Source of the DNA: Takakia lepidozioides
Lineage: Eukaryota > Streptophyta > Takakiopsida > Takakiales > Takakiaceae
Assembly (NCBI GenBank): GCA_030704615.1
Contig: CM060734.1
Coordinates: 11,162,001-11,226,000 of the forward strand
Direction of reading: 5' to 3'
Length of the DNA: 64,000 bases
Shown here: in pieces, positions 1 to 10,351 of the stretch
Position numbering within the stretch: position 1 is the stretch's first letter
How the letters are laid out: each line of letters starts with the position of its first letter
Position numbers and translations under genes: made by a program
Notes under the pieces: generated by a model
The model's database searches: none
What the model was told of the DNA's origin: nothing
The model's input: the letters and a program-made list of their open reading frames with translations, nothing else

Positions 1-11
1 CCCAATATGCA

Positions 12-353
12 GGGTCTCTGGATGCATAGGGGATTGCACTTGGACTTAGATGACAGTGGAAACTAGAGGTCGCACTTGGACCTCTACATGGGAGACACAC
101 TTGGATACATAGGAGATTCCAGTTGGGCTTAGATTTCTGCTAATGGCACAGGCTACCCTAGGCCTAGATCTCCCAAACAGGAGGGTCTTTGGATACATAG
201 GGCATTGCACTTGGACTTAGATGACATTGAACACTGGAGGTCGCACTTGGGCCTCTACATGGGAAAAGCACTCGGATACATAGGAGATTGCATTTGGGCT
301 TAGATTTCAATTCTTCTCACATGGGCCAATGGCACATGCTACCCTAGGCCTAG
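12..353. repeat. Tandem duplication, about 172-bp unit
   Basis: Two head-to-tail copies of one unit are visible. Both contain GGATTGCACTTGGACTTAGA or a one-base variant, then a GGTCGCACTTGG(A/G)CCTCTACATGGG block, a GGATACATAGGAGATT block and an ending of the form CTACCCTAGGCCTAGAT. Copy 1 runs from about 12 to 171 and copy 2 from about 184 to 353. No coding potential is apparent. It lies downstream (on the minus strand) of a PHD-tailed Ty3 fragment and may be part of that element's 3' region or LTR; this link is inference. Confidence 0.8.
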
Positions 354-800
354 ATAGGCTTGACACCTCACTTGGCATATGAGACCAAATGACGTCCCAA
401 CACACAAAATATAAATATAAATATCCTAAATATCCTAATTAACTAGAAGTAGGTAATTCTAGTTAACCATGACTAAAACCATGACAGCTGTCGTGCACCT
501 AAGCATCGTGCCACAACATACATCGCTGTCCACCACACATTCTACGCACACAATCCTAGAAAACTATGCCACAATTGCCCCCCTAGCTGGTGATTAGGTC
601 CCTCTAACACCAGATAGCTGACAAGTATCCATCCAAACAAAATCATCGTTTGGTCGTCAATCGCCAAAGTCCCAATATCTGAAGTCGATAGATTAGGAGG
701 CCGGGTGCAAAAGTAGCCCCATCGTTAGTCGCGTTCCTACAATCCATGGCTGTCACTGGGGTATCTATGGCGTTGAACTCCTACTAGCTAGACCTTGGGT
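354..800. other. No gene seen; AT-rich then unique-looking sequence
   Basis: The stretch holds an AT-rich patch at about 405-440 (TATAAATATAAATATCC) and otherwise undistinguished sequence. I see no open frame with recognisable protein similarity. It probably belongs to the 3' part of the minus-strand retroelement that starts near position 830. Confidence 0.4.
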
Positions 801-829
801 CCTTGTCAACCTCACCATTGTCATGCCCA

Positions 830-1990
830 CTACCTCAGTCCAAGGCATCGTGGACACAACCATTCCCCGCTAGGAACCTCCTCAAGTGGTGGTGTTAAGC
901 ATCCTAGGTGCCAACCCCTTGAGCATTTGTCACACACCAACATGGTTGTGGCACCACCAGCATGCCTACATAACATGCAACGCAACCCTGCAGGTACCAC
1001 TGCAAGGTTGGGATCTATCCTCCCATCCACATGTAGAATGTGACATGGCGCACAATTGCGCAGACGGTCCTTCCATATCATGCCATCTCAACCCTCTAGA
1101 ATCAACACTCCTGAAGGCAACACCTCCCGTACCCGTAGAATCACACGCCCTGCTGTGACATCCAAGGTCGTAGGTGTTGTCTGCTGCAGAAATAGTCCCC
1201 AGGGTTGAATCTCCGAACACCGGGTCGACACGCCTCCACGTATGGTGACATACCTCAATGTGTCTCGGTGTTGGGCAATAGCAAGGTTATCAAAAGCCAT
1301 AGGCATGACTTTCTTGAACAACTTTGTCCGCTGGTCACACGCTTGTGTCCACACATCCTCAAGGTCGAGGATTACCGCAGCCTCCCTGCGAATAGATGTA
1401 GGCAAATCTGGCTCTCGGCCAAAGAAAAGGAAATAAGGCGAGAACGAGGCAATTTATGCTTGCTTGCTAAACCTGTAGCCCATGGCCAACCAAGGTTGCT
1501 TGAGGTCCCAATCTCCCAAGTGTCCATTCTGCAAGCCATACTTGCGCAAGCCCCTTTTGACTGTTTGCACAACCCTATCTGCCAAGCCATCAGCCTCGGG
1601 ATGATCCCGAGAAGTAGTGCGGTGATCTTTCAAGGCTTGCTCACACAAAGCCTGAAACTCTCCCATGAATTCTCTACCTTGATGTGTGAGTACCTCGGCT
1701 GGAGCACCAAATTGGCTAAGCTCTCGATCTAAGAATGCATACGCAGCTCCCTCACTAGCCTTGTCAGGCAGAGCCACCAATTCAATCCATTTGGAGAAGT
1801 GTTCCACCATCACCAGCACATACTTATTATAACGAATCGTTAGTGACAATGGGCCTGCGAAGTCAAGACTCCAACGATAGCCCAAACCCATAATGGGTAA
1901 ATGATGCAATTGTGGGGTAGGTGCATTGAAGGAAACACGCACCCTATCACACACCATGCACTTTGGGTAACACTTATAAAGCACCTCATG
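830..1990 (-). pseudogene. Ty3-type integrase fragment with C-terminal PHD finger
   Basis: Read from 1984 down to 830 on the minus strand. An integrase core comes first (1984-1454), with the D of SLDFAGP, then LTHQGREF in place of the usual TDQGREF, and the E of HPEADGLADR. The usual post-integrase segment follows (FKKVMPMAF, AQHRDTLRY, DVTAGRVILRV; 1405-1088). A PHD zinc finger comes last (1081-830) with the C4-H-C3 series CMLC, CDKC, GWHLGC and CPRC. PHD fingers bind histone H3 tails, so the finger probably replaces the chromodomain that targets integration in other Ty3 elements. The copy is dead: a frame change lies near 1410-1450 and an in-frame TGA (about 1085-1087) separates the LILEG segment from the PHD segment. 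Confidence 0.85.
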
Positions 1991-2037
1991 CGAGTGTAAG
2001 CCTCCCGCAAACTCTCAGTAGGCGTGCGCTAGATCTC

Positions 2038-2702
2038 TTACAAGCTCCGCAACTTCTCTGTCCTCACCCCCTGGTAGTTCATTCTCAACTCTTGGGAGCA
2101 CTCCACAACCGGGTTGAAGGCAAGCAGTACGGTTGTTGGTGTTGCGGCAGGAGCTGGAGTGGATGTCCCAACTCCTAATACACTTGTTCCACTGCTACTT
2201 GCAGAAGCTGCTGGTGTAGCTACTGATGTGGTCATCGTGGATCTTGCCACTGTGCCTCTAGTGATAGAGACGTAATTAGGTGACCAATATTGTCGCCACT
2301 CCTCAATCTGTACCTCATGTCCCTACCTAAACTCATGGTAATCATCCATGGGCGGCCCCTCAAGGTGCTGGAATAGCCACTTCCACGCCATAAAGGGCGT
2401 AAACAGTTGTGGATTGCACATGTGCTGCAAATCACACCAACTATCAAACTCCTATATGAAGTCATCAAGCTCGATGGTGCCCATAGCTCCAGAGTACCTA
2501 CGTGGCCCCTTGGTAGCTGATCCATACATCTCCTCCATCGTGTCCCACAACAATGGCACGGAAATGGCTTGCACCCTCGGCGAGAATCCTTCTGACTCCG
2601 AGTCTGAACTTTCCTCAGAAGACACTGAAGGTGAAGGTGGCCTGAACCGCACACCTCGTCTTGTATACCCACTAGTATCGCTAGTGTTTATACCGACACT
2701 GA
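2038..2702 (-). pseudogene. Gag fragment of the PHD-type Ty3 element
   Basis: Minus-strand reading from about 2702 to 2038, spread over two frames. It begins with a Ser/Glu-rich acidic stretch (SVSSEESSDSESEGFSP, ORF 2811-2452), continues as a gag-like core rich in aromatic residues (near 2470-2270) and ends in an Ala/Ser/Thr/Pro-rich linker (2250-2038, SASSSGTSVLG). The order matches a gag N-terminal and capsid region. There is no zinc knuckle, protease or RT between its end at about 2038 and the integrase that starts at 1984, so several kilobases of pol have been lost by deletion. Confidence 0.6.
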
Positions 2703-3560
2703 TTACAAGTCCCGCAGTAACATCCAAGGGTAATCTGCTGCAAATAAACATAGTCACTAGGGCTAAACCTCCGGACCCCATGACGATATCCTCCACCACG
2801 TATAGTGGCATACCTCAACGTATCACGGTGCTGCGCAATGGCAAGGTTCTCAAAAGCCATGGGCATGACTTTCTTGAACAACTCTGCACGCTGATCACAT
2901 GCACGTACCCACACGTCCGGATCGTCAAAGTTAAGGACTTGAGCAGTGTCCCTACGAATGGCTGCAGACAAATCCGGCTCTTGGCCAAAGAGAAGGAAAT
3001 ATGGTGAGAAGGAGGCAAGTGATGCTTGCTTGCTGAACTTGTAGCCCATGCCTAACCAAGGTACCTGAAGATCCCAATCTCATAGGTATCCCTTCTGCAA
3101 GTCATACTTACGCAAACCCCTCTTCACCGTCTGTACAACTCTCTCTGCCAAGCTATCGGCCTCGGGATGATTCCGAGAAGTGGTGTGGTGGTTTATCAAG
3201 GCCTTATCACACAATGCCTGAAACTCTTCCAAGAACTCTCTCCCTTGGTCTATAAGTACCTCAGCTGGCGCACTGAATCGGCTAAGCACACGATCCAAGA
3301 ATGCATATGCAATCCCCTCTAGCCTTGTCAGGCAATAGAACCAACTCAATCCACTTGGAGAAGTGCTCCACCATCACCAATGCATATCTGTGGTGGCGCA
3401 TCGTCGGTGGCAACGGTCCTGCGAAGTCAAGACTCCACTTGTAGCCCAACCCATGATCGGAAGAGGATGCAATTGTGGTGTAGGGGCGTTGAATGAAGCA
3501 CGCACCCTGTCACACACCATGCACATAGCCACAAACTATTGCACCTCTATGTGCATACCA
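2690..3560 (-). pseudogene. Second Ty3 integrase fragment, truncated tail
   Basis: Minus-strand paralogue of the integrase at 1088-1990. The 3349-3080 segment carries LIDQGREF and HPEADSLAERVVQTVKRGL; the 3049-2681 segment carries FSPYFLLFGQEPD, FKKVMPMAF, AQHRDTLRYATIRGGGY and DYVYLQQ. An in-frame stop lies near 3080 (after the segment ending KGYL) and frame changes break the core near 3350-3450. The protein ends abruptly around 2700 at the conserved DVTAG segment, where it runs into gag sequence, so its own PHD tail is missing. Confidence 0.8.
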
Positions 3561-3955
3561 CGCCACCAATACTGCCCCTGCAGTAGACTATGAGTGTGTC
3601 GCACTCTAAAATGCCCCAACTCCTCACGGGCATGCCGCACTAACCGTGCACGATGTGTTGGATGAGGCACAATCCTCACCCGACCATCCTCCCATATTCA
3701 TAGCAGGTGTGTCCCCTCCTACTTTAACCTATTGGCTCGTTGCAAGATCTGATCCCTCTCCTTGGCAATTACAGTGGCTGCTATGTCTCCAGTGCGGGGT
3801 AGTCCAACACAGCTGAATCATCATGCATATCTCTAGCACCACCTGGCTCATCACTAGCCTCCTGGGGTCTTCAGACACTCCATCTACAGTCATCCCTGTT
3901 GTAGGTCCTTGATCTGGGCTCCCGCTGCTAAGATACACAGAAATGCAGATGCGTG
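3561..3955 (-). pseudogene. Degenerate linker between RNase H and integrase (Ty3)
   Basis: No long open frame. Translated fragments on the minus strand include REELGHFRVRHTHSLLQGQYWWRGM, shown here only as a position (3640-3555), which matches the H-C zinc-binding region preceding Ty3 integrase cores: a histidine pair, then WWRGM, then CMVCDR near 3520. Stops and frame changes are frequent. Judged to be decayed pol of the element spanning 2690-5383. Confidence 0.55.
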
Positions 3956-4553
3956 TCATCCCGACATCATCTCCTCGTCCGTCTCACCATGCCACCGAGC
4001 TCCAGTGTCATCCTGCTGGCTTATACATGGATTGCAACTCAATCCATCCGCATCCCGATTGACCAAACCCGGTCGATGCACCACCTGAAAGTCATACTCT
4101 TGGAGTATGAGTGCCCACCGTGCAAGTTTCCCCGTAAGCTTGTCTGACTCCATCAATGGCAGGTGATCCGTGACAAGGGTGAAGAGATTCCCGTATAGAT
4201 AGCACCCGAAGTGTGCCACGGCCCATACCGCAGCTAAGCACTCTCCCTCATATGAGCTATACTTAGCCTCTGCAATATTGTTTGAGCGGCTAGCATAAGC
4301 CACTACAAATTCTCTTCCCTCATCATCCACCTGTGTAAGCACTGCTCCAATCCGTATGCAGCTGAAATGGACGCCCCTTAATAGGTCGTCTCAAGATAGG
4401 CACCGAAGTCAACCTCGCCTTGAGTTCCTGAAAAGCTCGTTCTTGCTCATCTTCCCACTGCCACTCCTGGTCCACCTTGGTCAGCTTGGTTAGAGCCTTT
4501 GCAATAGCACTAAATCCCTTGACAAACCGTCTATAATAGTTTGCCAACCCCAT
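3956..4553 (-). pseudogene. Ty3 RNase H domain
   Basis: Two overlapping minus-strand segments: 4553-4323 (LANYYRRFVKGFSAIAKALT, the conserved connection between RT and RNase H) and 4342-3956 (EFVVAYASRSNNIAEAKYS, then LAAVWAVAHF, LVTDHLPLM and a tail with NRDADGLS). These are the standard landmarks of Ty3 RNase H. A frame change near 4330 separates the two parts. It follows the RT directly, as expected in a pol polyprotein. Confidence 0.85.
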
Positions 4554-4565
4554 GAAAGCTCGAAC

Positions 4566-5366
4566 TCAGCTCACATCTGTGGGGCGTGGAATCTGTGCGA
4601 TGGCCTTTACCTTAGCCTGCTGTACCCCCAATCCTCCAGGATATATCATGTGACCCAGATATTCAATCTGGTTGTGGAAAAACTTGCACTTTCCCGGATG
4701 TAACGTCAATCCGTGCGCTCTCAAGCGCTCAAATACCACCTGAAGGTGTCTCTCATGCTCCTCCATTGTAGCACTGAAGATGATGATGTCATCTATGTAG
4801 CACCAAACAAACTCCACCCCTGCTAGAATCTTGTCCATGACTATTTGGAACTCTGCAAGAACATTCTTAAGCCTGAATGGTAAGAACCGCCACTGGTATA
4901 GACAATCCTTGCCGTGCTCATTGATCCCCCAAAATGTCGTCTTTTGCTTGTTCGCCTTCTTGATCGGTAACTGGTGATATTTGGATCGTAAATCCAAAGT
5001 GATAAAGACCTTAGCATGCCCAATGGCATCAAATATCTCCTCCGGTGTGGGCATGACATATTTATCGGACTTGGTCTGACGCTGTACAGGCCGGTAATCA
5101 CCGCACATACGTCTCTCCGTCCAATTGCCATGGACATCCTTCTTGGCTGACATCACTGTGGCTGAAGCATACTCTCCACCAGAGAGCTCCATCAATCCAG
5201 CCTCCCAGAGGTCTTGAGTCCTCATATGAATCAAAGACGTCTCCATGTCACTATATCTATAGGGTCTCTGAAAGATTGGCGTGTCAGTGGCCAACTCAAT
5301 CTCTTGACCCTTCAGTGCTCCCAAGTCCTTCAAAATGAAGGCAAAGCAATTCTTGTAAAACCTCAA
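4566..5366 (-). pseudogene. Ty3 reverse transcriptase
   Basis: Minus-strand open frame of 266 codons with the RT palm motifs in order: the MCGDYRPVQRQT region (residues about 87-98), VFITLDLRSKYHQLPI (120-135), FLPFRLKNVLAEFQ (161-174) and the catalytic WCYIDDIIIFS (188-198), followed by LHPGKCKFF and YLGHMI. The LDLRSGYHQ, FGL.NAP and YIDD pattern is normal for Ty3/gypsy; here FRLKNVL is a decayed FGL.NAP. It is cut at its N-terminus: the sequence upstream at 5383 is the start of repeat R1, so the gag and protease of this copy are absent. The reading continues into RNase H after a stop at about 4566. Confidence 0.9.
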
Positions 5367-5383
5367 GAACCGTTGTATACGTC

Positions 5384-6828
5384 TGTAGATGCATATATTG
5401 GTACACTTTTCTTTTCAGATCGTTTTTGATCATAAGACAAGCGGTTTCGGCATTGTACTGCCAAAATAGGTTAGTTTGTTACTTATCTGGAAATCGTTGG
5501 TAAAGCACGTAGGAAATTAGACAGTGTCTGCAACGACCATGTAGTGGAACTCTAGCGTCAAGATGACCGTAGGAAGCTGCATTGACAGCAGATTAGGCTG
5601 CCAATTCGGTACCAGAAATGGCGAGTTAATCATGTTCGAACAATACAGGACGACTGTTCCAGTCCCAGATTGCGATCTCTCTTTTCTCCCGCCTTTCAAG
5701 TCTAGTAGGAACACACGGCGAGGAGCTTGGCAATTGGTGGAAGCGACATGTATAGCGATGAAATATCGCAACAAAGCAATTGGCCGCATCGGAATGACAG
5801 CAGGTCAGGACGACTTCAAACGGCGAAGAGTGGACTTGTTCGCGGTGCGGGACAACTGGAGTGGACTCCGGACAACCTATGACTCAGTGACAGGGTCAAG
5901 GATCCCAGAGCCATCACCAGGGATTTGATTTCCAAAAATACCACAAAATCTGTGTAGAGCGAAAATACGACGAATTGCAAGAAGTGCAACTTTTTACCAC
6001 TGATGGAGCTGAGAATTTACAAGCTGATACGGGGTATATAATTGTAGTTTTTCACCAAGTTTGGTGATTTATGGAGCTGATTAGCAGTGGGGCCAAATTA
6101 TTGAGTCGACGGCACTCACAAGGCCTATTATTTGCATTTCTACTTCTTGGATGGATGAAAATCCTGGAATTCGCCTCGAGGAGCTGGATGGATGAAATGA
6201 CAACTCGTGCCAACTGGTCATCCAATTGGATGGATGAAAATCCAGCTTTCATTTGCCTCTAAGACTTTTCATCCATGTGGAATAGTATATTATAGATCCT
6301 CCAAGGAAACAATAGTTTAATGAATATTTTCCATTAGTCTATTAAGCCCAACAACAGTATAAAAGAGGGGCAATGCTTCTCTTCTTCTTCATCTAGCTCA
6401 TTTGCTTAGTTTCCTCTTGCTTGTTGTTGTAGTGCTTGATAATTTTGGCTTGAGGAGGGGCTAGATCCTAGGGAGTGGAGCTTGAAACTCCCTAGTTAGG
6501 TAGGATTCTTGTAAGCTAAGGCAAGTGGCCTAGTTTGTGGGCCTTTGAGCCATTTTCATTTGTGAAGGAAGATTTCATGGGCAATTTCATGTGGAGGAAA
6601 GTGACTTGAGGACGAGTAGGAGGGGCTGGTATGGACTTATGGACGAGAGCCCAAGTGGAGGCCGCATAGAGTACCATTACTTGAGTCGATAGAGCATCCC
6701 AAGCACTCTCGCATAGAAAGGTTGATCCCATCTTACCATTTCACCATTTGTGTATGTGATTCATTTATTTTCCAAGCAAAGCTTGAAGTTGAAAATCTGA
6801 TTTAGGCTCTTCAAAAGAGGAGAGTGCA
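5384..6828 (+). repeat. R1 repeat copy a, probable LTR
   Basis: A 1.45-kb unit that begins TGTAGATGCATAT and ends GAGAGTGCA, so it has the TG...CA ends of an LTR. It recurs in the same orientation at 28,346-29,798 with only scattered substitutions and small indels. A TATAAAAG box at 6358-6365 is followed by a pyrimidine-rich stretch and CTAGCTCATTTGC, which fits a U3/R boundary. ORFs inside it have no recognisable product. The flanking bases (ACGTC before, TTGTG after) do not form a target-site duplication. The sequence before it is the truncated minus-strand RT, so R1 either inserted there or marks a rearrangement. Confidence 0.7.
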
Positions 6829-7300
6829 TTGTGGAATCCCATTATTTCATGTCTAGAAGTGACAAGGGGAAGACCCCCATAGTCTATTGGGAAGGGCACC
6901 AATAGAGGGCTTGCATTTGAATTGTTCGAAAAAGGAATCTTTGTGTTTGATCACTAATTTGAAATATAGCCAGCTCTGGCAAAGGCAGGCCAGTAGGCTG
7001 GATCTATGATATAAGGCCACTATAAGGCCACTATGTGCTAAACCCCCCCCCCCCCCCCCACTAGCAAGCCATGGAGGCCTAGGGAGGGTGGGTTGTATTT
7101 TTTGTCTTGGGGTTTGGCGGGCTAATTTCGTTTGACAGCAGCTGCCCCAAAGTCGCGAGCAGCCCGGGAGGAACCCGGGTGCTGCGCCTAGAGAGTAGGG
7201 ACTCGATTACTAAAAGCGTGGAGGCAGCCGTGGCCCAGCCACGACGTACGGGAGCGGGGCCCCAGGTCGCACTGAGATCAAGTACATCAGCCGCGTGGCT
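6829..7300. other. No gene; sequence after R1 with a C homopolymer
   Basis: I see no supported ORF. A run of about 16-18 C residues sits near 7030-7050 and is a likely site of length error in the assembly. From about 7100 the sequence becomes GC-rich and leads into the leader region of the next Ty3 element. Confidence 0.4.
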
Positions 7301-9160
7301 CAGGCGTGAGGCCCTAAAGCGTGCGAGCAGGGTGCGGGTCTTTACCCGCTGGATAACCAAAAGTTGAGACAGACCGGCGGACGCTGGCATTAACCGCAGC
7401 GGTCCACGGCTTGGACCGCTACGCGCGGATCTGCGCCCCGCCACGTGGTGGGGGCGTTTTACCAGCGGGCAATGCGTCTGCAAATTCCCTTAAAGGGGGT
7501 ATTCTTACCTTTAGCTATTAGATTCAATTTATACCCCTCTAAGGGTTATGACCATTATCTAAGGCGCCAATGGTAGATAAAATCTAGGATTTTGGGAGGA
7601 TGTAGCCTTGGAGGGGAGCGTTCTTAGGACTCCAAGAGAGAGCCAAGCGGGCCTGGGAGCAGTGAGCTAGAGGCGGAGACCTCGAGAGACAAGGGATGAG
7701 AGAAAGTACTTTGTCCTAAAAACTCGGCTACAGTGAGTCTTTGTGTCAGAGCTCAAGGTAGAGGATGACTTTTTCCACAGATGGAAAGTGCACCAACACC
7801 TTAAAATAATGTAAGGGGGTGAAATCTGGCTTGGACCCACCAATGGTTATTTTATTATTTACGCATGCATGTTCTGGACTAACGAATGTAGTGGCAGGGA
7901 TGAGCTCTCAGCGAGATTCATTCATCCGATAGAGCCGCGGCAGTTCCCTGCGGCAGGGAACGGTTTCCGGGTGTTCCTCGGTTCTCATTGGGTTCCCACA
8001 GGGTTCCCAAGGGCATCTTTAGGCGCCAAGGGTATCTTTGGATTCCCCACATGATTTCCCATAGGGGAGGTATTTTTTTCGAATTTTCTTAATTTCTTTT
8101 ATTTTCCAGCATTTCTGATTTGCGAAATTGCTTCAATAGGATAGATGCACGTGGTGCTCGTTATGGCCTGCAGGGCGTTGATTAAACTGATTGGACTTGT
8201 TGAGTTGAGGGGCTTAGAACCACCTTATTGAACTTGGTGAACCTATTGAACGACGATAGGCCTTTTGGCCACTCCTTTGCTAAAACAAAGTATTTAGACA
8301 CTGGGGTAGGAAGCGTTGGCCCTTCCATTAGAGGTGACTTGAACTCAACCCTCGGCGAAGGAGGGGCATTGGGAGAGGAAGATTTTCCCTCTTCTTCCTA
8401 GGCTCGGCATGTGCCTTGTGAAGGGATTAAAACATGTCCCGGCTATAGGCGGCTCGGGGGCCTAGGCGGTAGGAATTAGACAATAAAACACAAAGACTTG
8501 GAAGGCAGTTACTGAGTAGATTGTAGGATACCGTAGGACTTATAAACGCAAACTCGCCCTGTGAAGAGGAGTACGTGATTTCTCTTTGCCGGTAGGACTT
8601 AGATAGTGATCATAGCCACCATGTACGACCACAGACCCCTTGCACTAACCGCAGTCGGGTAGGCGGTTCAGTGAGCCCAACCTACACCGCAATTTATCAC
8701 GACCCCCCTAGACTACTATGTCGTCACCCTGACCGCGCGCGCTCAGGGCTCGTCATATGAATGGTGCGTCTGCCGGGAGGTAAGTGAATAGTCAGGACTC
8801 CTTGTATTCCGAATAAAAGGAGAATTGGACCTTTGTCATTCTCCTTTGGGATTTTTGTTCTTTCATTTTTAATTGACGTTTTATGTTTTGACTCGGACAT
8901 GAAAAGACCGAGTGAACCAATAGGTACATCTAGATAGATTTCTCGCATTTGAGTTAAGCACAGGGCTAACCACATGGAGAATTTTGAGTGGCAGTATGGC
9001 TGCACCATTGGCACTCCCTCGTCGGGAGCATTTTTTTGAGTACCGGGTGCGTTGTGTCGCACCATCACCGACACCCTGCTGTACATGCGCAGTAGGGTCG
9101 CTAGGCGTTCCGCTCCATTGAGGGAGTTCACCCTCTATTTGCGGACATCGCCCCGCTTTC
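7300..9160 (+). mobile_element. Ty3 family G1 copy 1: LTR end plus untranslated leader
   Basis: This block recurs at 21,438-22,910 (same strand) and, reversed, at 33,943-35,040. Shared landmarks are GCGGGTCTTTACCCGC, TTGTGTCAGAGC(T/C)CAAGG (about 7741-7757), GAACGGTTTCCGGGTGTTCC and CTGCCGGGAGG (about 8770). TGTCAGAGC resembles the initiator-methionine primer-binding site TATCAGAGC of plant Ty3 elements, which would put the LTR end just before 7741; that assignment is inference. Downstream sequence to about 9160 is untranslated leader. The minus-strand ORF at 8724-9131 reads antisense to the leader and is not regarded as a gene. Confidence 0.6.
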
Positions 9161-9598
9161 GTGGATTGGTTGATTGGAGTCGGCCCAGGAGAGGACAGAG
9201 TCGAGAGTGAGCACCTCCCCCACCCAAGGAGGGCCTGCCGACCATTCTTGCCTCCTCGGTACTATCACCGGGGAACCACGTCATCAGCCCTTATTCGTGA
9301 GTTGATTTCATCTGGTTCATTAACCCTGCTAGGCACAGTTAGAGATCGGCCAGCAGAGAGTTCTTTTGTTGCATCACATGTTGTAGCTCGTAGGACACTG
9401 CCACCGGTCCTAGTTCGGTCAGTAGTTTTTTCTTTTGGTCTGAGAGTCCCTTTGGCGCAGTTGCCTCGTTTACCGCCCCGGGTGGTATATGCCACCTCTT
9501 CAGTAGAGAGTGCCCCAAGTGGACCTACTGAGTACACTTCCTCGGAGGAGGAAGGGGACGATCCTGCCACCAGTAACCGTCCTAGGGAGTCAGATTAG
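9161..9598 (+). CDS. Hypothetical 145-aa ORF in Ty3 G1 leader region
   Basis: ATG-to-stop reading frame between the leader and the gag ORF of G1 copy 1. It is rich in Arg, Pro and Ser and ends in an acidic/Ser tail (SSEEEGDDPATS). I do not recognise a domain. The equivalent place in copy 2 (22.9-23.2 kb) lacks this stretch, so it may be an insertion or a part lost from copy 2. It could also be non-coding leader. Confidence 0.3.
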   Translation: MDWLIGVGPGEDRVESEHLPHPRRACRPFLPPRYYHRGTTSSALIRELISSGSLTLLGTVRDRPAESSFVASHVVARRTLPPVLVRSVVFSFGLRVPLAQLPRLPPRVVYATSSVESAPSGPTEYTSSEEEGDDPATSNRPRESD

Positions 9599-9792
9599 AG
9601 GTTTTGTTCGTGGAACTCCTACTAGAGGGGTCCGGACCTCATTTGCTTTGAGTGCTGAGGAGTATGGTAGCGGCGTGCGGTTGAGCACCATTGTACCAAA
9701 CCGGCACCGTTACATGGTATGATTGCTTATGACAGGACTAACACAAGTGTAGAAGTGGGTCACTAATAAGCCAGCGTAGTACACCATTTGGG

Positions 9793-10143
9793 ATGTCCTT
9801 TGATGAGAAAGTTAAACGCATCCGGCACCGGTTCTTCCATACACCACGGTCTACCCGAGAATGGATCGAAGAGTATATTCGGTACCTGGGTGAAAAGAAG
9901 GTGCATAAGAAACGATGGATCGATGAACGAGTTTGGAACACCCAAACTCTACCCGACGGCACCACTCAGAATTTTTACTGGTGTCCAAATAGATTTGTAT
10001 TCTTGGGTTGTTCCTGTCCAGGCATTTACTTAGGCGCATTACACCCGAGGTCGTCGTTTGTAGCCCACCTAAGGTGGCAAGTTGATTTCTTTACTCACTG
10101 TGAGTCTTGTCAGTTCTTCGCACACCAGCATCTGATACTCTGA
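9793..10143 (+). CDS. Hypothetical 116-aa ORF with Cys/His clusters, upstream of gag
   Basis: The protein is basic at its N-terminus (VKRIRHRFFH) and has a C-terminal set of cysteines and histidines (YWCPNR, LGCSC, HCESCQFFAH). Just past the stop the same frame carries a further CSHC. The pattern could be a zinc-binding module but matches no family that I can name. It lies 200 bp before gag in a retroelement, so an accessory or early gag segment is the simplest reading. Its frame ends in TGA with readable sequence beyond, which suggests decay. Confidence 0.35.
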   Translation: MSFDEKVKRIRHRFFHTPRSTREWIEEYIRYLGEKKVHKKRWIDERVWNTQTLPDGTTQNFYWCPNRFVFLGCSCPGIYLGALHPRSSFVAHLRWQVDFFTHCESCQFFAHQHLIL

Positions 10144-10351
10144 TCAGAATGCTCGCATTGTGAAGGACCGTGGCCCATTGGGTATCCTTTAATGCACCAT
10201 AGATTGCACACTGACGTGCCTCCATCACCAAGGTTCCATGGAAGGTATTTAAATCTGACCTCGTTTATTCTTGACATGGTTGTTCAAGGTAATATAGGTC
10301 CTTTAGTACAAGCTGAGGTAGGAGAATCCTCATCAACACAGCAGTGAATGT

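Noticed and set aside
1205-1732. 175-codon plus-strand ORF
   Set aside because: Antisense to a clear integrase on the minus strand.
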